The position numbers and the translations under genes are program-made. DNA of 64,000 bases from Paenibacillus arenilitoris. Its GTDB lineage: Bacteria > Bacillota > Bacilli > Paenibacillales > Paenibacillaceae. The notes below the pieces were generated by a model. It was not told the DNA's origin, did not search any database, and saw only the letters and a list, made by a program, of their open reading frames with translations. The stretch spans positions 62,001 through 126,000 of the forward strand of contig NZ_JACXIY010000009.1 of NCBI RefSeq assembly GCF_014705655.1, read 5' to 3'. Shown here piece after piece: positions 17,360 to 26,798 of the stretch. Each line of letters starts with the position of its first letter. The stretch's first letter is position 1.

Positions 17360-18121
17360 TTGCAGAAACCAATACCAACGGTGCCGATCTACGGCATCCC
17401 GTTCTCCAAAATGTCCATGGACGAGACGGTAGACTATTTAACGGTGGCAATAGAGCAAAAACGGCTGACGCATGTCATTACGGCCAACCCGATCATGGTC
17501 ATGTCGGCGGTCGACGATCCGAAGTACGCCGAGATGATGAAGCGCGCGGACCTGATCGTGCCGGACGGCGCGGGCGTCGTTTGGGCGGCCAAGTTCGCCG
17601 GCAATCCGGTGACGGAGCGCGTGACGGGCATCGAGCTGATCAACCGACTGCTTCAGCAGGGGGAACCGCGCAGGTGGCGGGTTTATTTGCTCGGCACCTC
17701 GCAGGACATTATCGATAGCGCGGCGGAGAAGCTGCAGCTGCAATACCCGCAGGTGCGCATCGTCGGAAGCCGCAACGGCTTTTTCGGGCCGGAGCAGGAC
17801 GATGAAGTCATCGATGCTATCCGCGCGGCGGAGCCGGATTTGCTGTTCGTGGCGCGCGGAGCGGAGACGCAGGAGCCGTGGATCGTCAAGTATAAGAAGC
17901 GTCTCGGCGTCCCATTGGTCATGGGAGTCGGCGGCTCTTTCGACGTCATTTCGGGCAAGCTGAAGCGGGCCCCGGTGCTCTTTCAGAAGCTGCGGCTGGA
18001 ATGGCTGTTCCGTCTGCTGCAGGAGCCGAAGCGGTACAAAAGAATGCTCGCGCTGCCGAAATTCGTCGTGAAAGTGCTTCGCGACAAAGAAAACGTAACA
18101 AAACCTCGGGCTATGCCGTAA
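17360..18121 (+). CDS. tagA: WecG/TagA/CpsF family glycosyltransferase (ManNAc transferase type)
   Basis: Membrane-associated transferase that adds the second sugar, ManNAc in the best studied members, to the lipid-linked GlcNAc of a wall polymer. It has 253 residues. Thr41 and Asn43 in TANP and Asp69 in VPDG correspond to the active-site Thr37 and Asp65 of Thermoanaerobacter TagA. GVGGSFDVISGKLKRAP is the typical C-terminal motif. The TTG start at 17360 is supported by GAGGTGATT. It lies seven bases after csaB, and the TagO-type gene follows. In this cassette the product is more likely secondary wall polymer than classical teichoic acid. Confidence 0.92.
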   Translation: MQKPIPTVPIYGIPFSKMSMDETVDYLTVAIEQKRLTHVITANPIMVMSAVDDPKYAEMMKRADLIVPDGAGVVWAAKFAGNPVTERVTGIELINRLLQQGEPRRWRVYLLGTSQDIIDSAAEKLQLQYPQVRIVGSRNGFFGPEQDDEVIDAIRAAEPDLLFVARGAETQEPWIVKYKKRLGVPLVMGVGGSFDVISGKLKRAPVLFQKLRLEWLFRLLQEPKRYKRMLALPKFVVKVLRDKENVTKPRAMP

Positions 18122-18160
18122 AAATCTCGTAAAATCCGTGAAAATCGGTTGAAAACGGGA

Positions 18161-18190
18161 TTGGAGTTTCTTTTTCAATCGGAGTATAAT
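18161..18190 (+). promoter_or_regulatory. Sigma-A promoter of the TagO-type gene
   Basis: TTGGAG (18161-18166), an 18-base spacer and TATAAT (18185-18190) make a good housekeeping promoter 35 bases before the start codon. tagO can therefore be transcribed apart from the csaB-tagA operon. Confidence 0.7.
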
Positions 18191-18224
18191 TCACTTCGGT
18201 AGAAAGAAAAGGGGAGTTGCACAC

Positions 18225-19364
18225 ATGCCTGTCGGCTTGCTGTATACTATTGGTTTTATTACCGCACTCGTATTAGCTCTCGCTCTAACGCCGCTCGTGA
18301 AGAGGTTCGCGTTCAAGGTCGGCGCCATCGACAAGCCCAATTACCGCAAAGTACATACGCGCATAATGCCGCGTCTTGGCGGTCTCGCTATTTATATCGC
18401 ATTCGTAGCCGCTTACTTCATCCTGTCGCCGTTCCTTCCGGACGGCCTGCTTCGCGCGCAGGATTCGAACATGATCAACGCGCTGCTCGTCGGCGGCACG
18501 ATCATTATTATTCTCGGCGCGCTGGACGACCGCTTCGAGCTGTCGGCCAAAGTGAAGCTGCTCGGCCAGCTTGCGGCGGCATGCGTCGTCGTGTTCGGCT
18601 TCGGCGTCAAGATTGACCTGCTGAACATTCCGTTCGGCGAGTCGATGCAGCCGATTGCCGGATGGATCAGCATTCCGCTTACGATTCTATGGATCGTCGG
18701 CGTGACGAACGCCATTAACTTGATCGACGGCTTGGACGGGCTCGCGGCGGGCGTGTCCGGCATCGCGATCGCGACGATCGTCGTGATGGCCTCGCTCATG
18801 GGCTTCCAGCCGGTCATCCTGCTCAGCACGCTGCTGCTCGGCGGCATCGTCGGTTTTCTCGTGTTCAATTTCCACCCTGCGAAGATCTTCATGGGCGACT
18901 CGGGCTCGCTGTTTCTCGGCTTCAGCCTCGCGACGCTGTCCATGCTCGGCTTCAAGCAGGTAACGATCGTATCGTTCGTGACGCCGCTGCTCATTATCGG
19001 CGTGCCGCTGTCGGATACGTTCTTCGCGATCGTGCGCCGCTGGGTGAACAAGCGCCCGATCTTCGCGCCGGACAAAGGCCATCTGCACCATCGCCTGCGC
19101 GACCTGGGCTTCAGCCACCGCCGCACCGTCCTGATCATCTGGGGCGTCGCCGCCGTGTTCGGCGCGCTCGCGATCATTCAATCGGCCGTCGTGCAATCGA
19201 GCGCGGCCAACTGGATCACCTTCGCCGTCATCTGCATGCTGATGTTCTGCCTGCAAATCGGCGCCGAGATCACCGGCATCGTCGACAAGACGCGGAGGCC
19301 TCTCATTAATTTCCTGAACCGCATGTTGAGATTGAAGGTGACGCAGGAGACGCGTTCGAAATAA
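18225..19364 (+). CDS. tagO: Undecaprenyl-phosphate GlcNAc-1-phosphate transferase (TagO/WecA family)
   Basis: Integral membrane enzyme that moves GlcNAc-1-phosphate onto undecaprenyl phosphate, the first step of wall polymer and teichoic acid assembly. It has 379 residues and about eleven membrane helices. Family motifs are Asp101-Asp102 (LDDR), NAINLIDGLDGLA from about residue 162, the cytosolic FMGDSGS and the C-terminal HLHHRL, which separates WecA/TagO from MraY. ATG 18225 follows AGGGGAG. It supplies the substrate for the TagA-type enzyme encoded just upstream. A strong terminator follows. Confidence 0.93.
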   Translation: MPVGLLYTIGFITALVLALALTPLVKRFAFKVGAIDKPNYRKVHTRIMPRLGGLAIYIAFVAAYFILSPFLPDGLLRAQDSNMINALLVGGTIIIILGALDDRFELSAKVKLLGQLAAACVVVFGFGVKIDLLNIPFGESMQPIAGWISIPLTILWIVGVTNAINLIDGLDGLAAGVSGIAIATIVVMASLMGFQPVILLSTLLLGGIVGFLVFNFHPAKIFMGDSGSLFLGFSLATLSMLGFKQVTIVSFVTPLLIIGVPLSDTFFAIVRRWVNKRPIFAPDKGHLHHRLRDLGFSHRRTVLIIWGVAAVFGALAIIQSAVVQSSAANWITFAVICMLMFCLQIGAEITGIVDKTRRPLINFLNRMLRLKVTQETRSK

Positions 19365-19368
19365 CAAG

Positions 19369-19404
19369 TGCCCCGGTTCCAATTGGAACTCGGGGCATTT
19401 TTTT
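19369..19404 (+). terminator. Terminator after tagO
   Basis: TGCCCCGGTTCC pairs with GGAAC-T-CGGGGCA around AATT (19369-19397), directly followed by TTTTTTTG. It closes the wall polymer cassette. Confidence 0.93.
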
Positions 19405-19443
19405 GTTCCATTTTACTTGCATGCCTAAAAAAATGGAAGCCGC

Positions 19444-19504
19444 TGACCGATAAAAACAGTACAGAACTTTTCTGGGGTCATTACTGTAAATGCAGCCTGA
19501 TCTG
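19444..19504 (+). other. Possible pseudoknotted leader RNA before the first SLH gene
   Basis: TGACC (19444-19448) can pair with GGTCA (19476-19480), and ACAGTA (19456-19461) with TACTGT (19482-19487). The order of the four arms is that of an H-type pseudoknot. GCAG / CTGC (19492-19504) can form a third hairpin, followed by GGGAGGTTTTTTT (about 19519-19531). It resembles a small regulatory RNA or riboswitch-like leader but fits no class I recognise. Short pairings occur by chance, so this is tentative. The rest of 19405-19613 shows no gene. Confidence 0.3.
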
Positions 19505-19613
19505 CTAAGGATGAAAAGGGAGGTTTTTTTATAGAGAGTATGTGGAATCGCTGCCGTTTCGTCCATTATTTTGATAACCATGCACGTTATATACATAAAG
19601 GAGGAAATTTGTT

Positions 19614-22600
19614 TTGAAGAGAGTCGTTTCGCTTATTCTTTCTTTGGCGCTGCTAATTACGCTGCTGCCTCCGTTCGGTGCCTCTCAACAGGCTTCGGCC
19701 GCGGGCTCGTACTTTTTGTTTCCCAACGAGCAGGACAGGCCGGGCAACGCGCGGATCGTATCCGACCAGAGCGTCACGCTCGAAGGGACCATTAACGGCG
19801 TTGTCGGCAATTCGATTAGCTACAATGTAAAACAAATTACTTGGGACGGTACAACCGAGAGAGAAGTAAATAAAACAGAAGAGATCACTACGGGTATTTC
19901 TACGACGGCAGGGGACAACAAGCTTAAGATTTCAAACTTAACGCTCTTTCCCGGTTTAAATAAAATTACGTTTAAAGGAATCGCAGGCACATCGACCGTC
20001 AGCGAAGCCATCTATATTGAATACCGTAACAGCCCTATGCTTTATGATCTGAAGGTTACATTTGAAAACAAAGATTTTACGATGGCCGAAGACGAACCGA
20101 CCATGCTTTATTCAACTGCTCCGGTTATTAAGCAAACCGGCGATATCGTCATTTCCGGCAAAGCGCCGAACGCTCAGAAGATTACAGTTGTTATTAACGG
20201 ACGAAGCTACGAGTTTAACGTATCCACTTCTTCCAGCGATAGTCGATTCAGTACATCGCTGCTAAGTATTCAGAAGGGAATTAATACCGTTATACTTAAG
20301 GTTCACAATAATGGGCAAATCGTTGAAACAACCCGTGAAATCGCCTTTTATAATGGAGAGGTAACTTTTTACGATTTGCATGTAAAAGACACTACATCGA
20401 CTGCAGCCTATGAACCGAATTTGAACTTCTCAACCGTAGCTGCAGATGTGGATGATATTAAAGTAACCGGTAAAGTCATTTTGCCGCTCCCATTGAAAGA
20501 TCTGAACGGAACTCCGGCAAATACAATTGCGCCAACAGCTGCTAATCTCCAAAACATGCTAAGATTGGAGCATAAGGAAGCCGGGGATACGGTTGCCTCC
20601 TCAACCTATCCGGATGCAAATTCAATTACGGTTTCACCAACCGTTATCGACAGTTCGACGAAGTTTATAACTGTATCCTATACATTCAGCTTGCCGACTC
20701 TTGCGTTTGATGTGGAAAATCAATTCCGGATATTTGCGCCGAATAACAGCATTTATCAAAGTTCGGAATGGAATACATTTGTTTTGCGGGACAAAGGCAA
20801 GGCTTTTATCTTTGATATTAATTATTTGTCCGGATATGTTCCATCCATGTCCTCTCCGACCGTCAACGTAGGTCGTCTGCAAGGACTTCAAGGGACGGAT
20901 ATTCCGAGTGACGGTGTAAATGTGTATTCGATGCCGATGGGCTTAGAAGTACTGATAGGAAATTACGCAGGTATGGGAACGTATTCCGATATATTGAATG
21001 TTGAAGGCGGTACCGGATCGAGCTTCAAGCAAATTAATCATACCGAAATTGTTTATCGTACGGTAAACAATCAATCGGTACCGTTTTTGAGGTTGTTCGT
21101 TGAGATCAATAAGCTTCCGACATCGGGCACGAACACCATTAAGGTTAATTTAAAAAGCAGCACGAATGGTTCCACCGAAGTGAAAACCATCGTGGCAAAG
21201 CTTTTATATGGCCCTTATGTGAAGTTTAATACGCTTGTCGAGGGTATGAAGGTTGAATACGATTCGGTGAAGGATACGAATCCGTTAACGCTGTTGAATA
21301 AACTGGGGCTATTCAGCGGTCAACTGTTCAACATTGCGAATGAAGCGGAAGTTATTTATGCAGATGATCCAGGTAACAATAAAAAGCAATCCGTATTTCT
21401 TTATATTAATAATGTAGAAATTCCATTGGAGACAAATGGTTCAGCTACGTCTTTTAGACCGAAAAATTTAAGCACGCCTGCAACGATTTTTAACGTTCTT
21501 AACAAAGCGGGAGAAAATACGGTTAAATTCGTATTCCGCACGGCTAAAAATAATTATGAGAATACGTTGAAATTTACCGTCGTCCCGACGAACCTGCCAG
21601 TCATTCCAGCGCCTAATACGGATGGTGTTTATCCGTATAGCGCAACATTGACCAAGCCGCTGCCGAATGACGCGAATTTCCCGATGCAGGGCAGTATCTA
21701 TACAACGAAGGAAGCGCGCCTAAACGTATATGGTACGTTTGATTTTGTCGATTTGGGCGGCGAAGCGAGCTTTGCGACTGGAATTTCGAATATTACCGAT
21801 AAGAAGAATTATAAAGTTACGATTTCATCGCCTAACTGGAATTCCGAAGTGAAGTGGGACTTGTCGAAGGAGTTCACACCAACCAAAAATGGCGTACCGA
21901 TTGTCGGTTATGAGACGACGCCTTATCGAACGCCAACATCCGATCCGGCTCATGAACATAATGCTTCAACGCCGGATGCTAAAATCGATTTCTTTTATGA
22001 TGTCGAAGGACAGTATTTCTATTTCAAAATCATCAATCAAGAGATGCCTGCTGACGGCAGCTCGCAGGTTTACGTAATTACGGTATTCAACAGCGGTGAA
22101 GCAGGCCCTAGAGCAACGTACCGGATGGAAATCGACGCCACCTCGATTCCTTATACCCGATACGCGCCGCTTGATGAGAAGCTTACGACAAATCAAAACT
22201 TTGTCGAGGTTATCATCGCTGCTCCGGGAGCCGAGACGCTCGTAATCGGCAAGGAAATGGCGAAGAAGGTCAAGTACATTGATTACAGCCAGAGTACGCC
22301 GCAGTATATCGATGCGTTCAGCTTGACGGTTAAGGATTTGAAGCCGAATAAAGCAAACGAAATCGAATTCACGATTACTCGCGGTCAGGATGAAATCGAA
22401 GATACTTTTGAGGTCCAGTATCAGCCCGCCACAATTCCGGGAGCGCAGTTTATGGAAACGATGAAGAAGACGCATAAAGCGTTTGACGGAAGCCTCGAGC
22501 TTTCGTTCGAGAGCAATACGAAGCTTGTCCGTCCTTCTTACAACGACTCAACGAGCCATGCCGGACAAGTTTACAGCGGCAACGATATCCTGTTCTCAAT

Positions 22601-23738
22601 TGCAAGTCCGAATGACGGAATAGTGGATCGGCATGAGTTCGAAAGCCAGCCTGCGAACTATTCGGCGAACAGTACGGCGGAAGGAAACCTTCATATCGGC
22701 TATCGCTTCCAGGATCAGGCGAGACAGTATATTAAGGCGAGCCCTTTATTCTGGATCGACGGCGGCCAGGCGGACGATCCGGAGAGCGCCTCCTTTGATC
22801 CCGTTAACACTGGTCAAGATCCATTCCCTTTCCCAAATATTGAGGGAAAATCGACGGATAGCTTTGCCAAGAGATGGAATCAATTTGGCCTTGAACTCGT
22901 TCCGACAGAACCGGGCGAGCTTACCGTCGCTTACGATGCCAGTGTCGCTCAAGCTGCAGGAACGACAATTACTGTGTTCCGATTCGATCCTTATAACAGC
23001 ACGTGGGAAAACATCGGCGGCGTTGTTAACGAAAAGGACCGCACGGTAACGGTGCCATTTACCAAATTCGGCTATTATGTCGCAGCCAAACTGACGCGCG
23101 GCTATAACGACATCAATGATCATCCTTATGCGCGTGAAGCAATGGAAGCGATCTATGCAAAAGGGGTAATGAATGCCGTTGACCCGATTGGGGTATTCGG
23201 AGCCGACCGCTACGTCACTCGCGGAGAATTTACGCGCATGATTATCCGAGCGCTGGATATTCCGTTGAATTATGGCGGAGGCATGCATTTTACCTATTAT
23301 CCTGAGACGATTACGAATGCCAATAATGCCAATTCCATTTATGATTACCGCTATATAGAGACAGCAGCTCGCGCGGGCTTTGTAAGGGGGACAAGACCTG
23401 GCTTCTTCGACGAGGATGTCGATTTATCCCGCCAGGACGCGTCGGTTGTATTAGCTCGAGCTCTTAACCTGAAGCTGGAGACGGACGCTAAGAAAGCCAA
23501 GACCGCGTTAGATAAGGCGTTTAAGGACTCCGGAAGCTTCGATTACTACTCGATCCCGGCCGTAATCGCTATCCAGAAGAAAGGCTTTATTCAAGGCGCG
23601 CTCATCGATCCAAGCAATCCCAAGAGCGGTTCCGTCTTTGAACCGAAGGCGAAGCTGCTCCGAAGCGACGCTGCCATTATTATGGCCAGAGTCATGGCTG
23701 ATTTGAAGAAGCTTCCTAAGATTTACGGTCAAAAATAA
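19614..23738 (+). CDS. Large SLH-domain surface protein
   Basis: Secreted surface protein of 1374 residues. A signal peptide (MKRVVSLILSLALLITLLPP..., cleavage near SAA at about 30) is followed by a long beta-rich region with several Ig-like segments (about 45-1150) and three C-terminal SLH domains at about 1165-1215, 1230-1290 and 1300-1370. SLH motifs include ITRGEFTRMI-type repeats (YVTRGEFTRMIIRAL). SLH domains bind pyruvylated secondary wall polymer, which the adjacent csaB product should make. The start is TTG 19614, with AAAGGAGG eight bases upstream. The ectodomain has no recognised enzyme motif. It could be an S-layer-associated adhesin or accessory layer protein. Confidence 0.88.
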   Translation: MKRVVSLILSLALLITLLPPFGASQQASAAGSYFLFPNEQDRPGNARIVSDQSVTLEGTINGVVGNSISYNVKQITWDGTTEREVNKTEEITTGISTTAGDNKLKISNLTLFPGLNKITFKGIAGTSTVSEAIYIEYRNSPMLYDLKVTFENKDFTMAEDEPTMLYSTAPVIKQTGDIVISGKAPNAQKITVVINGRSYEFNVSTSSSDSRFSTSLLSIQKGINTVILKVHNNGQIVETTREIAFYNGEVTFYDLHVKDTTSTAAYEPNLNFSTVAADVDDIKVTGKVILPLPLKDLNGTPANTIAPTAANLQNMLRLEHKEAGDTVASSTYPDANSITVSPTVIDSSTKFITVSYTFSLPTLAFDVENQFRIFAPNNSIYQSSEWNTFVLRDKGKAFIFDINYLSGYVPSMSSPTVNVGRLQGLQGTDIPSDGVNVYSMPMGLEVLIGNYAGMGTYSDILNVEGGTGSSFKQINHTEIVYRTVNNQSVPFLRLFVEINKLPTSGTNTIKVNLKSSTNGSTEVKTIVAKLLYGPYVKFNTLVEGMKVEYDSVKDTNPLTLLNKLGLFSGQLFNIANEAEVIYADDPGNNKKQSVFLYINNVEIPLETNGSATSFRPKNLSTPATIFNVLNKAGENTVKFVFRTAKNNYENTLKFTVVPTNLPVIPAPNTDGVYPYSATLTKPLPNDANFPMQGSIYTTKEARLNVYGTFDFVDLGGEASFATGISNITDKKNYKVTISSPNWNSEVKWDLSKEFTPTKNGVPIVGYETTPYRTPTSDPAHEHNASTPDAKIDFFYDVEGQYFYFKIINQEMPADGSSQVYVITVFNSGEAGPRATYRMEIDATSIPYTRYAPLDEKLTTNQNFVEVIIAAPGAETLVIGKEMAKKVKYIDYSQSTPQYIDAFSLTVKDLKPNKANEIEFTITRGQDEIEDTFEVQYQPATIPGAQFMETMKKTHKAFDGSLELSFESNTKLVRPSYNDSTSHAGQVYSGNDILFSIASPNDGIVDRHEFESQPANYSANSTAEGNLHIGYRFQDQARQYIKASPLFWIDGGQADDPESASFDPVNTGQDPFPFPNIEGKSTDSFAKRWNQFGLELVPTEPGELTVAYDASVAQAAGTTITVFRFDPYNSTWENIGGVVNEKDRTVTVPFTKFGYYVAAKLTRGYNDINDHPYAREAMEAIYAKGVMNAVDPIGVFGADRYVTRGEFTRMIIRALDIPLNYGGGMHFTYYPETITNANNANSIYDYRYIETAARAGFVRGTRPGFFDEDVDLSRQDASVVLARALNLKLETDAKKAKTALDKAFKDSGSFDYYSIPAVIAIQKKGFIQGALIDPSNPKSGSVFEPKAKLLRSDAAIIMARVMADLKKLPKIYGQK

Positions 23739-23748
23739 CCATGAATTA

Positions 23749-23772
23749 GACCGGCGGAGGCGCCGGTCTTTC
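23749..23772 (+). terminator. Terminator after the first SLH gene
   Basis: GACCGGCG / CGCCGGTC with loop GAGG (23749-23768), followed by TTTCT. The stem is perfect. Confidence 0.88.
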
Positions 23773-23897
23773 TGTGTACAGAAACATTATCCATGGAAAA
23801 GTTTTTGCATATACTCGTCTATCGAAACAAGCTATACTAGCAAAGTAGCAAATGCGCCTCGCGCGCGCACTACATAGATGAAGGAAGACAAGATTCT

Positions 23898-23920
23898 GAA
23901 AAAACTTAAAAAGTTTTTTC
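23898..23920 (+). repeat. Perfect inverted repeat in the S-layer gene leader region
   Basis: GAAAAAACTT (23898-23907), AAA, then AAGTTTTTTC (23911-23920): ten perfect pairs around three bases, in the 474-base gap between the first SLH gene and the S-layer gene. It is almost all A/T and could be an operator, an upstream activating element or a weak terminator. A second, imperfect inverted repeat (TACAAC-ATGAT / ATCATGATTGTA) spans about 24122-24160 in the presumed leader. Confidence 0.45.
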
Positions 23921-24040
23921 GAAACATCGCAACTTTTCCGAATCACATGCGTTTAATTACATGATGTTGTTAAAACGACGGAAATGATCCGCAAGCCCTG
24001 TCTTTCCAGGACGGAATTGGAATGAATTCTCAAGTTCCTC

Positions 24041-24069
24041 TTTACGGTGAGAGTGGCCCATTGTATAAT
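24041..24069 (+). promoter_or_regulatory. Candidate promoter of the S-layer gene
   Basis: TTTACG (24041-24046), 17 bases, then TATAAT (24064-24069), about 144 bases before the upstream start codon. A further promoter-like TATACT lies at 23833-23838, and the same AAACAAGCTATA context recurs before the next gene. S-layer genes often have several promoters and long leaders, so more than one start is possible. Confidence 0.5.
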
Positions 24070-24212
24070 GTTATAGTGGTGGCGCGACTCTAGCAATTTT
24101 CACACTTTATTTACAAGTTTCTACAACATGATCTTACATAAGGGTTTATCATGATTGTAGACATCATTTATATCTAATCCATGCTCAACTCTGGGAAGGG
24201 GGTGAATCGGCT

Positions 24213-26777
24213 ATGAGGGAAACGAGCAATTCATTAGTTTCTAAAGAAAACTCTCAACAACCGAAGCATTTTAGAGGAGGAAAAACAAAGGTTATGAAGA
24301 AAAAATTAGCAGCATTCGCATTGGCTTCCGCTCTTGTCATTCCAACAGCGGTTCCAGCATTCGCAGCTACGCCATCTGACGTGGTTGGCAAGCCGGTACA
24401 ATCCGCAGTAGAAGAGCTTTCGGCTCTGGGCATTATCCAAGGTTATGAAGATGGAACATTTAAGCCAGACAACGCGATTACCCGCGCTGAACTTGCGAAA
24501 ATCATTGTTATCGCTACTGGCAACGAAACTGCAGCTAGCTTGATGCAAAATGTTAAGCCTTCGTATAAAGACGTTAAGGCTAACGCTTGGTATACAGGCT
24601 ACATTAATGTTGCTACAACTAAGGGCATTATCCAAGGTTATAACGGCAACTACCGTCCAAGCGATAACGTTAAGTTTGAAGAGGTAGTAGCGATTATCGT
24701 TCGCGCTCTCGGATACCAAGACAAATACTTGTCTGGATCTTGGCCGTACAACGTTTTGCTGCAAGCTGACGAAATTGGCTTGTTTGGCAACATCGACATC
24801 GCGACAGGCACTCTTGCAAATCGCGGCATTGTTGCTGAACTGACTTCGAACGCACTGGGCGAAACGCTTGTTGGTTATGACGCAGACGGCAATCAAGTTG
24901 ACGTTGATAAAAATGGTAAAGTGATTACTACTGGTTCTCCACTTGTTCCATTGATCAACAAGCTTGGTAGCAGCGCTGATAAAGTTCTGACTGCTGCATC
25001 TTTGAACAGCGACAAAGAAGTGGGTCTGAACGGCTCCCGTGAAGATACTGCTGCTAGCTTCTTTGTAACTGGCGGTAAAAAACTTGCTGGTCTTCTTGGC
25101 CACACAGTTAGCGTTCTTTACAACAAAGACGGTGACGTTCTTGCTGTAACGGATGCGCAGGACGCTAAAAACATCGTAGTTGCTACATCTGACGCAATTA
25201 ATGATGTTGGCGATTCTACTTACATCGAAGTGAATGACGGTGCTAAAGAGTATGAAGCTCTTTCCAACCTCTTCATTTACGACAACACGGATAGCCAAGC
25301 TAACACTTATGACCTCGCTAACGGTAAAGAAGTAGTCCTTCAACTGAACGGCGATGGTAAAGTTCAAGCTCTATTGGTTAATGATTGGGATGCAAACATC
25401 CTTCTTGACGAGGTTGTAGCTTACAACGATTACAGCCGCGTAACGACTAAAAACGGTGGTACTTTCAAAGTGGTAAGCAGCTCCGCTATTTCCCTCAACG
25501 GTGAAGCAGTAGCGCTTGCTGATCTGAAAGAAGACGATGTAATCAATGTTCTTGTAAATGACGCAGGCGAAGCTATTAACGTTGTTGCGACTCGTAACGT
25601 TGTTACTGGCAAACTTGAGTCTGTTGGCCTGAGTGGTTCTGACGTGACTTACCAAGTTGGCGGCAAATCCTACGTTGCTATTCAAGACGGTGACGATCTG
25701 ACTGCTGCGAACATCGGTACTGAGTACACTTATTACCTGAACAAAGACGGTAAGATCGTATACTACGCAACTGCATCTGCTGTAGATAACAGCCAATATG
25801 CAGTGGTATATGAAGCTCCAGACGCTCCAGTTTCGCGTCTTATTGATGGCGAAGTGACTCTGCCTGTATGGTATAAAGTTGTTTACTACTCGTTGAAAGA
25901 TTCGAAGAAAGTAACAGCTTACACTAAAGACGCTGATGTAATCACTTTGGATGAGAAGCTTATCGAGCTTAAATTCGATGGTGATGGTAACATCGCATTG
26001 ACACCAGCTCAAGTTTCTGCTGCTGTTAACCTTAATGCAGCTTATGAAGTTAATGAGGTAACTGCTACCAAGTTGACAGTTGAAACTGGCGCTACTGACA
26101 TGAACTATGTTCTTAACAGCAACACGATCTACCTGAAAGTTACTGTTGACGGTGCTGACACTACGGTAGCTGTAGGAGCCGCTGCTGACGTAAGCAAAGG
26201 CGACGAAGTTGTTGTTAAAGCAGAAGCTGGTGTAGCTAAATATGTAGTTGTAACTTCCGATGGGGACGCTGCTGACCTTCCTGCAGTAAACGGTCTGCTT
26301 GTAAGCACGAAGAAAGTTGCGACAAGCGCCACTGAGTCGACTTACTCTGCATTCATCAAAGTTGATGGCGAAGATAAAGAATTCGCAATCGACGGCGATG
26401 CTTATACTACACTGAACACTTTGACAAAGTATGATCTTGTCAAGCTGACAGATGATGGTGTTGCAAACAACGCGCTTTATGAAGATGTAGCGCATGTAGC
26501 TCGTACTGCTGAAGCTGGAACGCTGACAGTTGACAATGCTACAAAAACAATCGTTGCTGCTGGTGCAAATTATGTAGTAACTGCTGATACTCAAATTTAT
26601 GTAACTCAAGATACGTTCGATTCCGTTTCGGTTGGTTCGTTTACAGATCTTCGTGTTGCAGCTGACGGCACTAACTACGGTACTGGTGCAAACCAATACA
26701 AAGTTGTCGTTCAAGCTAGCGGTGTATCTTACGGCGGTATTGCAGAAGCTGGCGTAATCATCGTTAAAGCTTACTAA
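24213..26777 (+). CDS. SLH-domain S-layer protein (likely major S-layer subunit)
   Basis: Probable main S-layer protein, 854 codons from ATG 24213 or 827 from the in-frame ATG 24294. From the second start the protein has a classic signal peptide (MKKKLAAFALASALVIPTAV..., cut after AFA), three N-terminal SLH domains (about residues 28-75, 90-140 and 145-190, with GYEDGTFKPDNAITRAELAK) and a long Thr/Val/Ala/Asp-rich beta region with no Cys. Two ribosome sites are visible: GAAGGGGGTGA before 24213 and GAGGAGG before 24294. Codons are of the highly expressed type (GCT, GTT, CGT, ACT), unlike the GC-rich neighbours. The SLH domains should bind the polymer pyruvylated by CsaB. A strong terminator follows. 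Confidence 0.9.
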   Translation: MRETSNSLVSKENSQQPKHFRGGKTKVMKKKLAAFALASALVIPTAVPAFAATPSDVVGKPVQSAVEELSALGIIQGYEDGTFKPDNAITRAELAKIIVIATGNETAASLMQNVKPSYKDVKANAWYTGYINVATTKGIIQGYNGNYRPSDNVKFEEVVAIIVRALGYQDKYLSGSWPYNVLLQADEIGLFGNIDIATGTLANRGIVAELTSNALGETLVGYDADGNQVDVDKNGKVITTGSPLVPLINKLGSSADKVLTAASLNSDKEVGLNGSREDTAASFFVTGGKKLAGLLGHTVSVLYNKDGDVLAVTDAQDAKNIVVATSDAINDVGDSTYIEVNDGAKEYEALSNLFIYDNTDSQANTYDLANGKEVVLQLNGDGKVQALLVNDWDANILLDEVVAYNDYSRVTTKNGGTFKVVSSSAISLNGEAVALADLKEDDVINVLVNDAGEAINVVATRNVVTGKLESVGLSGSDVTYQVGGKSYVAIQDGDDLTAANIGTEYTYYLNKDGKIVYYATASAVDNSQYAVVYEAPDAPVSRLIDGEVTLPVWYKVVYYSLKDSKKVTAYTKDADVITLDEKLIELKFDGDGNIALTPAQVSAAVNLNAAYEVNEVTATKLTVETGATDMNYVLNSNTIYLKVTVDGADTTVAVGAAADVSKGDEVVVKAEAGVAKYVVVTSDGDAADLPAVNGLLVSTKKVATSATESTYSAFIKVDGEDKEFAIDGDAYTTLNTLTKYDLVKLTDDGVANNALYEDVAHVARTAEAGTLTVDNATKTIVAAGANYVVTADTQIYVTQDTFDSVSVGSFTDLRVAADGTNYGTGANQYKVVVQASGVSYGGIAEAGVIIVKAY

Positions 26778-26798
26778 GACTTCTAAGATCATAACTAG

